The position numbers and the translations under genes were made by a program. The notes under the pieces are model-generated. The model had not been told where the DNA came from, made no database searches, and saw nothing but the letters and a program-made list of their open reading frames with translations. 64,000 bases of DNA from Candidatus Palauibacter poriticola (GTDB lineage: Bacteria > Gemmatimonadota > Gemmatimonadetes > Palauibacterales > Palauibacteraceae): contig JAAXHJ010000076.1 of the NCBI GenBank assembly GCA_012270965.1, forward strand, positions 1-64,000. Direction: 5' to 3'. This document shows positions 49,153 through 57,330 of the stretch, piece by piece (the first letter of the stretch is position 1; every line of letters begins with the position of its first letter).

Positions 49153-50178
49153 ATGCGGAAACCAAGGCGAACCTCGCTTCTTGCGGCCCTCGGGCTGGCG
49201 GCGGGCGTCGCGGGGACGGGCGGGCTTCACGCACAGTTGACGGCCCCGAACCCCTACATGGCCACCGACGGCTGGGGGCAGCTTCCCGACGGACGCGCCT
49301 GGGGCGCGACGAGCGCCGTCTACCCGGCCCCGGACGGGGAACACATCTGGGTGGGCGAGCGGTGCGGCGCGAATCTGTGCGTCGAGAGCGACGTCGATCC
49401 GATCCTGCTCTTCGACACCGAGGGGAGTCTCGTGCGGAGCTTCGGCTCGGGGCTGATTGCGTGGCCGCACGGAATGTTCGTCGAGGAGGACGGCAGCGTA
49501 TGGGTGGCCGACGCGGTGGGATACGCGCCGGTACCGGAGGGCTGGGGGCATGTGGTCTACAAGTTCAGCCCCGAGGGTGAGGTTCTGATGGTTCTGGGCG
49601 AGCAGGGCGTGGCGGGGGACGGCCCGAACCACTTCAACAAGCCGTCGGACATCCTCGTCGCGCCCGACGGCAGCATCTTCGTGGCGGACGGGCACGACGC
49701 GGGCGGCAACAACCGCATCGTGAAGTTCGCGCCCGATGGCACCTTCCTCATGGAGTGGGGGCGCGCGGGCACGGCGAACGGGGAGTTCCGCGACCCGCAC
49801 GCGCTCGCGATGGATTCGCGGGGACGCCTCTTCGTCGGTGATCGGGGCAACAGCCGCGTCCAGGTCTTCGATCAGGAGGGGAACCACCTCGAGACGTGGC
49901 ACCAGTTCGGACGCCCGAGCGGGCTGTTCATCGACGAGGAGGATGTCCTCTACTCGACGGATTCCGAGTCGAACGCGCGCCGCAACAAGGGATGGCTCCG
50001 CGGCATCTACATCGGCGACGCGGCGACCGGTTGGGTGACGACCTTCATCCCGGATCCGGAGCCCAATCAGGATGCGTCCGGCACGAGCGGCGCGGAGGGG
50101 ATCGCGGTCGACGCGCACGGCAACCTCTACGGTGCCGAGGTCGGACCCCGGCAGATGAGAAAATACATCCGGCGTTAG
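49153..50178 (+). CDS. Secreted NHL-repeat protein
   Basis: A 341-residue exported propeller. ATG 49153 follows GGGAGGACGG; the signal peptide ends near GGLHAQ. NHL blades are clear: WPHGMFVEEDGSVWVADA, VYKFSPEGEVLMVLG, PSDILVAPDGSIFVADGH, IVKFAPDGTFLMEWG, ALAMDSRGRLFVGDRGNSRV and GIAVDAHGNLYGAEV. The protein lies 92 bp ahead of another secreted protein gene that runs straight into qhpG, so it may be the first gene of the amine dehydrogenase transcription unit. Its role there, if any, is unknown; it is unlike the QHNDH beta subunit, which is present separately. Confidence 0.85.
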   Translation: MRKPRRTSLLAALGLAAGVAGTGGLHAQLTAPNPYMATDGWGQLPDGRAWGATSAVYPAPDGEHIWVGERCGANLCVESDVDPILLFDTEGSLVRSFGSGLIAWPHGMFVEEDGSVWVADAVGYAPVPEGWGHVVYKFSPEGEVLMVLGEQGVAGDGPNHFNKPSDILVAPDGSIFVADGHDAGGNNRIVKFAPDGTFLMEWGRAGTANGEFRDPHALAMDSRGRLFVGDRGNSRVQVFDQEGNHLETWHQFGRPSGLFIDEEDVLYSTDSESNARRNKGWLRGIYIGDAATGWVTTFIPDPEPNQDASGTSGAEGIAVDAHGNLYGAEVGPRQMRKYIRR

Positions 50179-50270
50179 CGGAGTCGGGAGCAACGGAGTC
50201 GGGAGCAGCCGGCAGCGGATTCGGGAGCAACCGGCAGCGAAGTCGGCAGCAACAGCGCGGGAGTCGCGAG
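50179..50270. repeat. Imperfect tandem repeats between two secreted-protein genes
   Basis: Units of about 15-22 bp based on GGAGTCGGGAGCAAC and GCAGCCGGCA follow each other from 50180 to about 50265 with drift. They separate the NHL gene from the next gene. No spacer structure, so not a CRISPR. Confidence 0.7.
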
Positions 50271-50942
50271 ATGAGACACACGATTGGCTTCATGGCGATC
50301 CTGTTCGCGTTCGGGGCGAGCGGGGCGGCGGCGCAGGACGAGAACACCAGCTTCTTCATCACCAGTTCGAATCCGGGGGATGGCGCGGACCTCGGCGGTC
50401 TCGAGGGCGCGGACGCGTACTGCGAGACGCTGGCCGAGGCGGCGGGGCTGCCCGACCGCATGTGGCGGGCCTACCTCAGCACGACGGGCGCGGGTGGCGT
50501 GAACGCGCGCGACCGGATCGGCGAGGGGCCGTGGTACAACCACGCCGGCACGATGATCGCCCGGGATGTCGAGCACCTGCACAGCAACGGCCCGAACCTG
50601 ACCAAGGCCACGATCCTCACCGAGAACGGCGATGAGGTGAACGGCCGGGGCGACCAGCCGAACCAGCACGACATCCTCACCGGGTCGCTGATGAGCGGCA
50701 TGGCCTCGGACGCGGAGGGCGACACGACGTGCGGCAACTGGACGTCGAGCGGCGAGGGCAGCGCGCTCGTCGGGCACCACGACCGGGTCGGAGGCGGACA
50801 GAACCCGACGTCGTGGAACGAGGCGCACGGGTCGCGGGGTTGCAGCCTCGAGAATCTGCGCGGGACGGGCGGCGACGGGCGCTTCTACTGCTTCGCCGCG
50901 GACGGACCGGGCGGCGGCGCGCTCCGCCAGCGGGTTAACTGA
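50271..50942 (+). CDS. Secreted lectin-like protein of unknown role
   Basis: A 223-residue exported protein (signal ending GASGAAAQ). The body resembles C-type-lectin/endostatin-like secreted proteins of bacteria: FFITSSNPGDGADLGGLEGA, ADAYCETLAEAAG, WRAYLSTTGAGGVNARDRIG, GPWYNHAGTMIA and a C-terminal CSLENLRGTGGDGRFYCFA. Four cysteines could form two disulfides. The family function is not known to me. Its TGA is in the same frame as qhpG and only 6 bases before the apparent qhpG start, so it is very likely co-transcribed with the amine dehydrogenase genes and could be an accessory or substrate-related protein. Confidence 0.75.
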   Translation: MRHTIGFMAILFAFGASGAAAQDENTSFFITSSNPGDGADLGGLEGADAYCETLAEAAGLPDRMWRAYLSTTGAGGVNARDRIGEGPWYNHAGTMIARDVEHLHSNGPNLTKATILTENGDEVNGRGDQPNQHDILTGSLMSGMASDAEGDTTCGNWTSSGEGSALVGHHDRVGGGQNPTSWNEAHGSRGCSLENLRGTGGDGRFYCFAADGPGGGALRQRVN

Positions 50943-50948
50943 GCCGGC

Positions 50949-52490
50949 CTGGCGGACACGTCTTACGATGCCCTGATCGTCGGCGGCGGGCCGGCCGGCT
51001 GCGCCGCCGCGGCGTCGCTGGCGCGGCGCGGACATGATGTCGCGCTGATCACGCGGCCCGCCCCGCCGGCAAAATGGCTCGCCGAGTCGATCCCCGGGTC
51101 GGCGCGGAAGCTCCTTGATCGCGTGGGAGCGCTGGACGCCCTGGACGCGGCGGGCCTCGTGCCGAACGAGGGCAACACCGTGTGGTGGGCCGGGATGCCC
51201 CGCCGGGACGAACGGTTCGGGATGCCCGAACGTGGCTTCCACGCGGAGCGGGCGGCGCTCGAGACGGCCTTTCGCGGAGTGGCCCGCGAGGCGGGCGCGC
51301 GCCTGATGACGGACGGGCCGGTGGTCGAGACGGCCGTCGAGCGCGATGGCTGGCGCGTGGCCACCTCGACCGCGCGCTACCGGGGCCGCTGGGTGCTCGA
51401 CGCCTCCGGCCGGGCCGGGGTGCTCGCCCGGCGCGGGCTCCGAACGCGCGAACGCGGGATCGCCACGCTCGCGCTCGTCGGCCGCTGGACCTCGGGCCGC
51501 GGCCACGCCCCGCCGGACCCCGGCTGCACGCTGATCGAGAGCTATCGGGACGGGTGGGCCTGGTCGGTACCGACGGCGGCGCGCACCCGCTGCGTCACGG
51601 CGATGGTCGACCCGCGCCGCACGCAACTGGCGCGCGAGCGGGGCCTCGACGGCATGTGGCGCGCCGAACTGGCCAAGGCGGCGCGGCTCGGCCGGCGCCT
51701 CGAAGGGGGCCGGCTGGACGGGCCCGTGCGGGCATGTCCCGCGTCGCTCTACGGCGCGGATTCACATGGCCGGCCGGGCCTGCTCCTCGTCGGCGACGCC
51801 GGCTCCTTCATCGACCCCCTCTCCTCGTACGGCGTCAAGAAGGCGCTCGCCTCCGCCTGGCTCGCCGCGATCGTGACGCATACGGGGCTCGAGGACGACG
51901 CCATGGCCGGCCCTGCCTGCGAGTTGTACGACGACCGGGAACGCGAGGTGTACCGCACCTACCGGGCGCTCTCCGTCCCCTTTCTCGAGCAGGCCGCCGC
52001 CGCGAACGGCCACGCCTTCTGGGAGGTTCGCCTCGCCTCCGCCCGGGCGGCGGGCGCGGACCTCCCGGAGCCCGCCGTCGCGTCCGACGGGTCCGCGGTG
52101 CCGGAACCGGGAGACCGCCCGCTCGCCGAACGCCGGGTCGACGCCTTCCTCGCGCGCCCCGAGGTGCGGACGGCGTGGGAGACGATCCGCTCGCTGCCGG
52201 CCGTGCATCTCCGCCCGGCGCCGGGACTCTCGAGCCTTAGCCGCCCCGCCGTCGTCGACGACCGGATCGCCCTCGAGGTCCGCCTCGCCTCCGACCGGCT
52301 CCCGGACGGCGCGCGCTACGTGCGCAATGTCGACCTTCGGCGGCTCGTGGATGTCGCGCCGGACTCCGATCGGGTTCCCGACCTGTTCGAGGCCTACAAC
52401 CGGCGCGCGGCGGCGGTGCCGCTCCCGGATTTTCTGGCCGCCCTCTCCTTCGCCGTGGGCGCGAACTTCCTTGAGCTGGCCGACGCGTGA
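50949..52490 (+). CDS. qhpG: Flavin-dependent monooxygenase for CTQ synthesis, apparent CTG start
   Basis: QhpG hydroxylates the tryptophan of the QHNDH gamma subunit that becomes cysteine tryptophylquinone (known from Paracoccus). The FAD loop is YDALIVGGGPAGCAAAASLA at the extreme N-terminus, and the second FAD motif is LLLVGDAGSFIDPLSSYGVK near residue 280. Between them lies the substrate domain. The first ATG/GTG/TTG in frame is the GTG at 51123, which would remove the FAD loop, so translation must begin upstream: CTG at 50949, 6 bases after the preceding gene's in-frame TGA, gives 513 residues. The assignment to QhpG rests on the neighbouring qhp genes plus the fold. The end overlaps the frame leading into qhpA. 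Confidence 0.87.
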   Translation: MADTSYDALIVGGGPAGCAAAASLARRGHDVALITRPAPPAKWLAESIPGSARKLLDRVGALDALDAAGLVPNEGNTVWWAGMPRRDERFGMPERGFHAERAALETAFRGVAREAGARLMTDGPVVETAVERDGWRVATSTARYRGRWVLDASGRAGVLARRGLRTRERGIATLALVGRWTSGRGHAPPDPGCTLIESYRDGWAWSVPTAARTRCVTAMVDPRRTQLARERGLDGMWRAELAKAARLGRRLEGGRLDGPVRACPASLYGADSHGRPGLLLVGDAGSFIDPLSSYGVKKALASAWLAAIVTHTGLEDDAMAGPACELYDDREREVYRTYRALSVPFLEQAAAANGHAFWEVRLASARAAGADLPEPAVASDGSAVPEPGDRPLAERRVDAFLARPEVRTAWETIRSLPAVHLRPAPGLSSLSRPAVVDDRIALEVRLASDRLPDGARYVRNVDLRRLVDVAPDSDRVPDLFEAYNRRAAAVPLPDFLAALSFAVGANFLELADA

Positions 52491-52591
52491 CGTCGACCCG
52501 CGAGCGGCGGCGGGGCGCGCGGAAGCCCCTTTCGGGGTGGCGCGCCCGCGGCGATGGGCACACAATGGATCGGTTCGGAAAGGGAGGATGG

Positions 52592-54367
52592 ATGAGGCGC
52601 GAAGCGACGACGCGACGGGCACTTGACCGACTGGCGGCGGCCGGAATGGCCGCAGGTGCGCTGGTTTTGCTCGGCGCGCGCGCGCTTCCTCCCACCCCCG
52701 GCCCGCCCTCGACCTCGTCCGCCGACCTCGATTCGGCCCCCTTCGCCGGTGCCCCGGCAGTCCCGGCACAGGCCGACGACGAGGGCTATCCGATCGACCA
52801 CGAGATCATCATTCGTCGCTGTCAGCGCTGCCACGAGCGCGATGACGAAGGGCGGATGACGCGGATCTCCTACGAGCGGAAGACGCCGGAGGGGTGGCAG
52901 ACGTCGGTCCGCCGCATGATCGCGCTCAACGATGTCTTGCTGGGCCCGGACGAGGCGCGCGAGGTCGTGCGCTACCTCTCCAACCGGCAGGGCCTCGCTC
53001 CCGAGGAACTCGAACCCGGCCGCTTCGAGGTCGAGCGCCGCCTCATCGAACACGTTTACGAGGCGGACCGCGACGTCGAGAACACCTGCATCCAGTGCCA
53101 CAGCATGGGCCGCGTCATCACTCAGCGGCGCACGCGCGAGGAGTGGGAACTCCTCATGGCGACGCACCGCGGCCTCTACCCGCTCGTCGACTTCCAGGGT
53201 TTCCAGGACGGGGGCGACGGACCGCAGCCGGTGGACGAGGCGATCGACCACCTCGCCGAGGCCTTCCCCCTCGAGACGCCCGAATGGTCCGCCTGGTCGG
53301 CCTCCATGCGCACGCCGCGCCTAACCGGCACCTGGGCGCTGGCGGGGTTCGAGCCCGGGAGGGGGCAGGTCTTCGGCACGGTGGAGATCTCCGCCGGCGA
53401 CGCTCCCGACGAATTCCGCTCCCGCGCCTCGTACACATACGCGGAGTCGGGTCGTGAGGTGAGTCGCGCCGGACAGGCCATCGTCTACACCGGCTATCAG
53501 TGGCGGGGACGGTCGAATCCCGGCGGTGCGGACGAGTTGCGCGAAGTCATGACGGTGGACCGCGGATGGCAGGAGATGACGGGCCGCTGGTTCTCGGGCG
53601 CGTACGATGAGTTCGGCCCCGACGTGAGGCTCATCCGCGCAAGCGGCGGCCCCGTCGTATCGGGCGTGCATCCCCGGGCGGTCCGCACCGGCGCCGCGTC
53701 CGCCGAACTCCGGGTCCACGGCCTCAACCTCCCGGCGAACCCCGACGCGGCGGACTTCGACTTCGGACCCGGCGTCCGGGTCGAGTCCGCGACGGGCGGC
53801 GACGGAAGCACGGTCACGCTACGCCTCTCGGTCGCTGAGGATGCGGCCATCGGCGGGCGCGACCTCTTCGTGGGCGGCGTGAGCCTGGCGGGCGCGATTC
53901 AGGTCCATGACGGCGTGGACCGTCTCGAGGTGACGCCGCGCGCGGGCATGGCCCGGATCGGCGGCGCGAACTTCCCGAAGGGCTATCAACCCTACGACGC
54001 CATCGGGTGGGACGACGGCCCCGACGGCGAGCCGAACACGGAGGACGACCTGCGGCTCGGGCGCGTGCCCGCGAGCTGGAGCATGGAGGAGTACACGGCC
54101 ACCTTCGACGACGACGACATCCGGTACGTCGGCGCGCTGGGGTCGGACGGGATCTTCACCCCCGCCATCGACGGCCCCAACCCCGACCGCAGGGGCAACC
54201 GAAACAACATCGGCGACGTGTGGGTCGTCGCGACCTATGCGGGTTCCGACGCCGCGGCGGCGGGCGGCGGCGACCTTCGCGCCCGTGCCCACCTCATCGT
54301 GACGGTGCCCCTATATCTCAAGTTCGATCCGTGGCAGGGCGTTCCGACGGGGAGGCTGGTTCCGTGA
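52592..54367 (+). CDS. qhpA: Quinohemoprotein amine dehydrogenase, alpha subunit (diheme)
   Basis: The largest QHNDH subunit; it takes electrons from the CTQ cofactor and hands them to external acceptors through two haems c in the periplasm. From ATG 52592 (GGGAGG four bases upstream) the protein is 591 residues with a signal peptide in RLAAAGMAAGALVLLGARA. Haem sites are C77-x2-C80-H81 (RCQRCHE) and C166-x2-C169-H170 (TCIQCHS). From about residue 240 to the end are three beta-rich domains (for example LTGTWALAGFEPGRGQVFGT, VHPRAVRTGAASAELRVHGL), as in the family. The frame is also open from a GTG at 52487 that overlaps qhpG. The end overlaps qhpD by 4 bp. Confidence 0.93.
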   Translation: MRREATTRRALDRLAAAGMAAGALVLLGARALPPTPGPPSTSSADLDSAPFAGAPAVPAQADDEGYPIDHEIIIRRCQRCHERDDEGRMTRISYERKTPEGWQTSVRRMIALNDVLLGPDEAREVVRYLSNRQGLAPEELEPGRFEVERRLIEHVYEADRDVENTCIQCHSMGRVITQRRTREEWELLMATHRGLYPLVDFQGFQDGGDGPQPVDEAIDHLAEAFPLETPEWSAWSASMRTPRLTGTWALAGFEPGRGQVFGTVEISAGDAPDEFRSRASYTYAESGREVSRAGQAIVYTGYQWRGRSNPGGADELREVMTVDRGWQEMTGRWFSGAYDEFGPDVRLIRASGGPVVSGVHPRAVRTGAASAELRVHGLNLPANPDAADFDFGPGVRVESATGGDGSTVTLRLSVAEDAAIGGRDLFVGGVSLAGAIQVHDGVDRLEVTPRAGMARIGGANFPKGYQPYDAIGWDDGPDGEPNTEDDLRLGRVPASWSMEEYTATFDDDDIRYVGALGSDGIFTPAIDGPNPDRRGNRNNIGDVWVVATYAGSDAAAAGGGDLRARAHLIVTVPLYLKFDPWQGVPTGRLVP

Positions 54368-55803
54368 TCAAGCCCATCGGCCAACTGGCGCTGCGCGAAT
54401 TCCACGCCTTCGAGGCGGCGGGCGAGCGCTTTCTCTATCTCGTCCCCTCGGCCGGCATCTTCCGGATCGATGCGGCATCGTCCGCGATCCTCGACCTGCT
54501 CAGCTACGGTCCCCGAGCGCCGGGCGAGGTCGTGAACTCTCTCTCGGACCGATACTCCGCCGAGCGCGTGCGCGACGGGCTGCTGGAACTCCGGCAGATC
54601 CGCGCCATCGGAGAGGCGGGGGCTCCCACCGAAGCCGTCGCGAACGACCTGCCGCCCGACGGCTTCCCGCTCACGACGATGGTCCTCAACGTCACGAACA
54701 AGTGCAACCTCGCGTGCACCTACTGCTACGAGTACGGCGAGGACAAGATCGTCGACCCCACGTGCACGGACGACCCGAAGTTCATGCGGGACGAGACCGC
54801 GCGGGAGAGCGTGGAGTTCCTCCTCAGGGAGTCGGGAGCGCTCGAGGTCGCGCACCTCACCTTCTTCGGAGGAGAGACGCTGCTCAACTTCCCCGTGCTC
54901 CAGGACACCGTGGCCTACGCCCGCCGCCGCGCCGAGGAGGAGGGAAAGCGGATCGAGTTCAGTCTCACGACGAACGCGACGCTCCTCCGCCCCGACATCA
55001 TCGAGTGGCTGGCGGACAACGAGATCGGCGTGACCGTCTCCATCGACGGACCGAAGGAGATGCAGGACCGCATGCGGGTCTTCCACAGCGGCAAGGGCTC
55101 CTACGAGACGGTCCGGCCCCGGATCAAGGAACTGCTCCGCCGGCACAAGTCCCGTCCGATCGGCGCGCGCGTCACGCTCACGCGCGAGAACCTCGACATC
55201 CATCGCATCTACCGTCACCTGACGGAGGAAATGGGGTTCTGGGAGGTGGGCTTCGCCCCGGTCACGACCTCCTCCGGGCGCGACTACGAGATCGAGGACG
55301 AGGGATACGACCGCATGCTGCGCCAGTTCGGAGAGTTGGCGCGCGACTGGCTGGATCACGCGGTGGGGAACCGGCACCACGGCTTCTCGAACGTGAAGGA
55401 CACGCTGGAGGAGATCCACAAGGGGGTGAGCAAGGCGTATCCGTGCGGGGCCGGCCTCGGGCTCATGGGCGTGACGACGGGGGGCGACGTGTCGCTCTGC
55501 CACCGCTTCGCCTACTCGAACGACCACAGCTTCGGGACGGTCGCCGAGGGGATCGACCGGGAGCGGCAGAAGGACTTCCTCGAGGATCACCACATCAAGA
55601 ACAAGACGGACTGCCATACATGCTGGGCCCGTCCGATCTGCTCGGGCGGCTGCTATCACGAGGCGCACACGAGACACGGCGAGACGACCGCGCCCAACCT
55701 GCACTTCTGCAACTGGGTTCGGACGTGGACGCACACGTGTCTGGAGATCTACGGAGAGCTGTCGGAGCGGAACCCGGAGTATCTGGCCCGCTTCGACCAT
55801 TGA
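54364..55803 (+). CDS. qhpD: Radical SAM enzyme forming thioether cross-links in QhpC
   Basis: QhpD makes the Cys-to-Asp/Glu thioether bonds of the gamma subunit inside the cell before export. The GTG at 54364 is shared with the qhpA stop. Residues 1-90 resemble a PqqD-like peptide-recognition domain (AGERFLYLVPSAGIFRID). The radical SAM cluster motif is C114-x3-C118-x2-C121 in NKCNLACTYCYEYG, followed by FFGGETLLNFP and LTTNATLLRPDIIEWL. The C-terminal third is a SPASM-type domain with many cysteines (KAYPCGAGLGLMG, DCHTCWARPICSGGCYHEA, HFCNW) for two more Fe-S clusters. 479 residues, the expected size. It sits directly ahead of its substrate gene. Confidence 0.95.
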   Translation: MIKPIGQLALREFHAFEAAGERFLYLVPSAGIFRIDAASSAILDLLSYGPRAPGEVVNSLSDRYSAERVRDGLLELRQIRAIGEAGAPTEAVANDLPPDGFPLTTMVLNVTNKCNLACTYCYEYGEDKIVDPTCTDDPKFMRDETARESVEFLLRESGALEVAHLTFFGGETLLNFPVLQDTVAYARRRAEEEGKRIEFSLTTNATLLRPDIIEWLADNEIGVTVSIDGPKEMQDRMRVFHSGKGSYETVRPRIKELLRRHKSRPIGARVTLTRENLDIHRIYRHLTEEMGFWEVGFAPVTTSSGRDYEIEDEGYDRMLRQFGELARDWLDHAVGNRHHGFSNVKDTLEEIHKGVSKAYPCGAGLGLMGVTTGGDVSLCHRFAYSNDHSFGTVAEGIDRERQKDFLEDHHIKNKTDCHTCWARPICSGGCYHEAHTRHGETTAPNLHFCNWVRTWTHTCLEIYGELSERNPEYLARFDH

Positions 55804-55852
55804 CGCGGCCGGGCGCGGACCCGGCCGGCCTTCGCATGCGAGGGGAGAAGCC

Positions 55853-56188
55853 GTGAAGCACTCGAAACCGATCAACCGGAAGGCCGTCCGCATCGAGGCG
55901 CAGGTCGCCCGCGAGGAGCTGGACGTCGTCGGACTCGAAGGCCGGCCACCGGAGGGGCCGCACATTCCGCTGGGCTGCTCCCTCGTCTTCGCGCCCGGTT
56001 GGGAGGTGGATTCGACCGGCGGCACCGCCGGGCTGTGCCAGCCGGTGGAACGGGATCTGTTCGACTGCCACCTCGCCTGCTTCTGGCCGGCGCACGTACC
56101 CGATCAGCTCAACCACTCGCCGGACTGGACGTCGCAGTGCGCGTCGGCGCAGAAGGACTGGCGGAAGCTGGATCTCGTCTTCCCGTGA
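55853..56188 (+). CDS. qhpC: Quinohemoprotein amine dehydrogenase, gamma subunit (CTQ-bearing)
   Basis: This 111-residue protein is the catalytic subunit carrying the cysteine tryptophylquinone. All cross-linking residues of the Paracoccus subunit are here with identical spacing: C42-E51, C62-D68 and C76-D84 for the three thioethers, and C72-W78 for CTQ (DCHLACFWPAHVPD). If the mature numbering is the same (first cysteine at 7), the mature chain starts near residue 36, so an N-terminal leader of about 35 residues (basic start MKHSKPINRK) is removed, presumably by QhpE. There is no Sec signal; export would use QhpF. An extra cysteine, C96, is not part of the known set. The stop overlaps qhpB by 4 bp (GTGA). 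Confidence 0.96.
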   Translation: MKHSKPINRKAVRIEAQVAREELDVVGLEGRPPEGPHIPLGCSLVFAPGWEVDSTGGTAGLCQPVERDLFDCHLACFWPAHVPDQLNHSPDWTSQCASAQKDWRKLDLVFP

Positions 56189-57324
56189 TCCGAAGCACGC
56201 ACTCCAAGCGCCGGGGCGCTTCGGTTGCGGCGTCCGCTTGCGGGCTCCCGTTCGCCGTGGTCGCGTTCGGCTTTGCGCTGAGCGGTGTTCGCGAGCTGGA
56301 GGCGCAGGGAAACGGCCGCAACGCCCACTGGTACATGGGCAACTACAGCAACGAAGTCCTCGTCTGGGATGAGGCGTCCGAGGAGGTCGTGGACCGGATC
56401 CCGGTCAAGCGTCCGATCTCCCTTCGTCTCGACGTCTCCGAGGATCGATCGCGGCTCTACGTGATGGACCCGTTCTTCGAGACGATCGAGATCATCGCGC
56501 TCCCCTCCAAGGAATCCATCGGGGAGTTCACGCTGAGCGAGGGCGCGACCCGTACGTGGATCCGTTCCTTCCAAGTCCACCCCGGCCAGGCATGGATGGC
56601 GCTGCTCGTGCAGAGCCGCACGAAGCTCGCGGACCGGTACAGGATCGACGAGCCCGCCATCCTGCGCTTCGACCTCACGACCTACGAGGTGACCGACACG
56701 ATCCCGTGGCCGGACGAGGAGACGCGCCGGTCCGCCAACTTCCGCTTCTCTCCCGCCGGCGATCTCCTGTACATGTTCTCGGACGACCTCGTCGCGCTCG
56801 ATTCCGAGAGTTTCGAGGAGGTGGACCGCTGGGAGATCTCGGAGCCGCTGGAGCCGGGGCTGGGGGAGATGAGACTCCCCTTCGGCCAGAGTCCCTATCA
56901 GGAGGAGGATGGCGTATACACGGGCCTCTTCCGCATGACGGATCCGCTCCAGAACCGCCGTCTCATGGGCATCGCGACCGTGGATCTGGCGGGGCAGGAC
57001 GTGGAGTTCCATCCCATCGGTCCCAGCGAGGGCGTGTCCTTCGTGCTTTCGCCGGACGGGACGAAGGGCTACGGGTTAAAATCCGAGATCGGGCACTACG
57101 AGATGTGGAAGTTCGATCTTCGGGAGCCGCGGGTGGCCGGGCGCATCACCTTCGCGGGACGGCCGCGGATGGCGTTGATGCCGAGCGCCGACGGCACGAA
57201 GCTCTACATCTACAACGCCGGCAGCACGATCGACATCTACGACGAGGAGACGTTCGAGTTCCTGCGGACGGTCACGCTGGACGCGGACATGACGAGCGTC
57301 GTCGTGGTGCCCGATCCCGGCTGA
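56185..57324 (+). CDS. qhpB: Quinohemoprotein amine dehydrogenase, beta subunit
   Basis: The beta subunit is a seven-bladed propeller that packs against the alpha and gamma subunits in the periplasm. GTG at 56185 shares bases with the qhpC stop; the protein is 379 residues. A signal peptide (AVVAFGFALSGVRELEAQ) precedes the blades, visible as HWYMGNYSNEVLVWDEASEE, RLYVMDPFFETIEIIAL, FRFSPAGDLLYMFSDDLVAL, VSFVLSPDGTKGYGL, RMALMPSADGTKLYIYNAG and IDIYDEETFEFLRTV. The call relies on position between qhpC and qhpF and on the propeller; the fold alone would not be specific. Confidence 0.92.
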   Translation: MIRSTHSKRRGASVAASACGLPFAVVAFGFALSGVRELEAQGNGRNAHWYMGNYSNEVLVWDEASEEVVDRIPVKRPISLRLDVSEDRSRLYVMDPFFETIEIIALPSKESIGEFTLSEGATRTWIRSFQVHPGQAWMALLVQSRTKLADRYRIDEPAILRFDLTTYEVTDTIPWPDEETRRSANFRFSPAGDLLYMFSDDLVALDSESFEEVDRWEISEPLEPGLGEMRLPFGQSPYQEEDGVYTGLFRMTDPLQNRRLMGIATVDLAGQDVEFHPIGPSEGVSFVLSPDGTKGYGLKSEIGHYEMWKFDLREPRVAGRITFAGRPRMALMPSADGTKLYIYNAGSTIDIYDEETFEFLRTVTLDADMTSVVVVPDPG

Positions 57325-57330
57325 TTCCCG

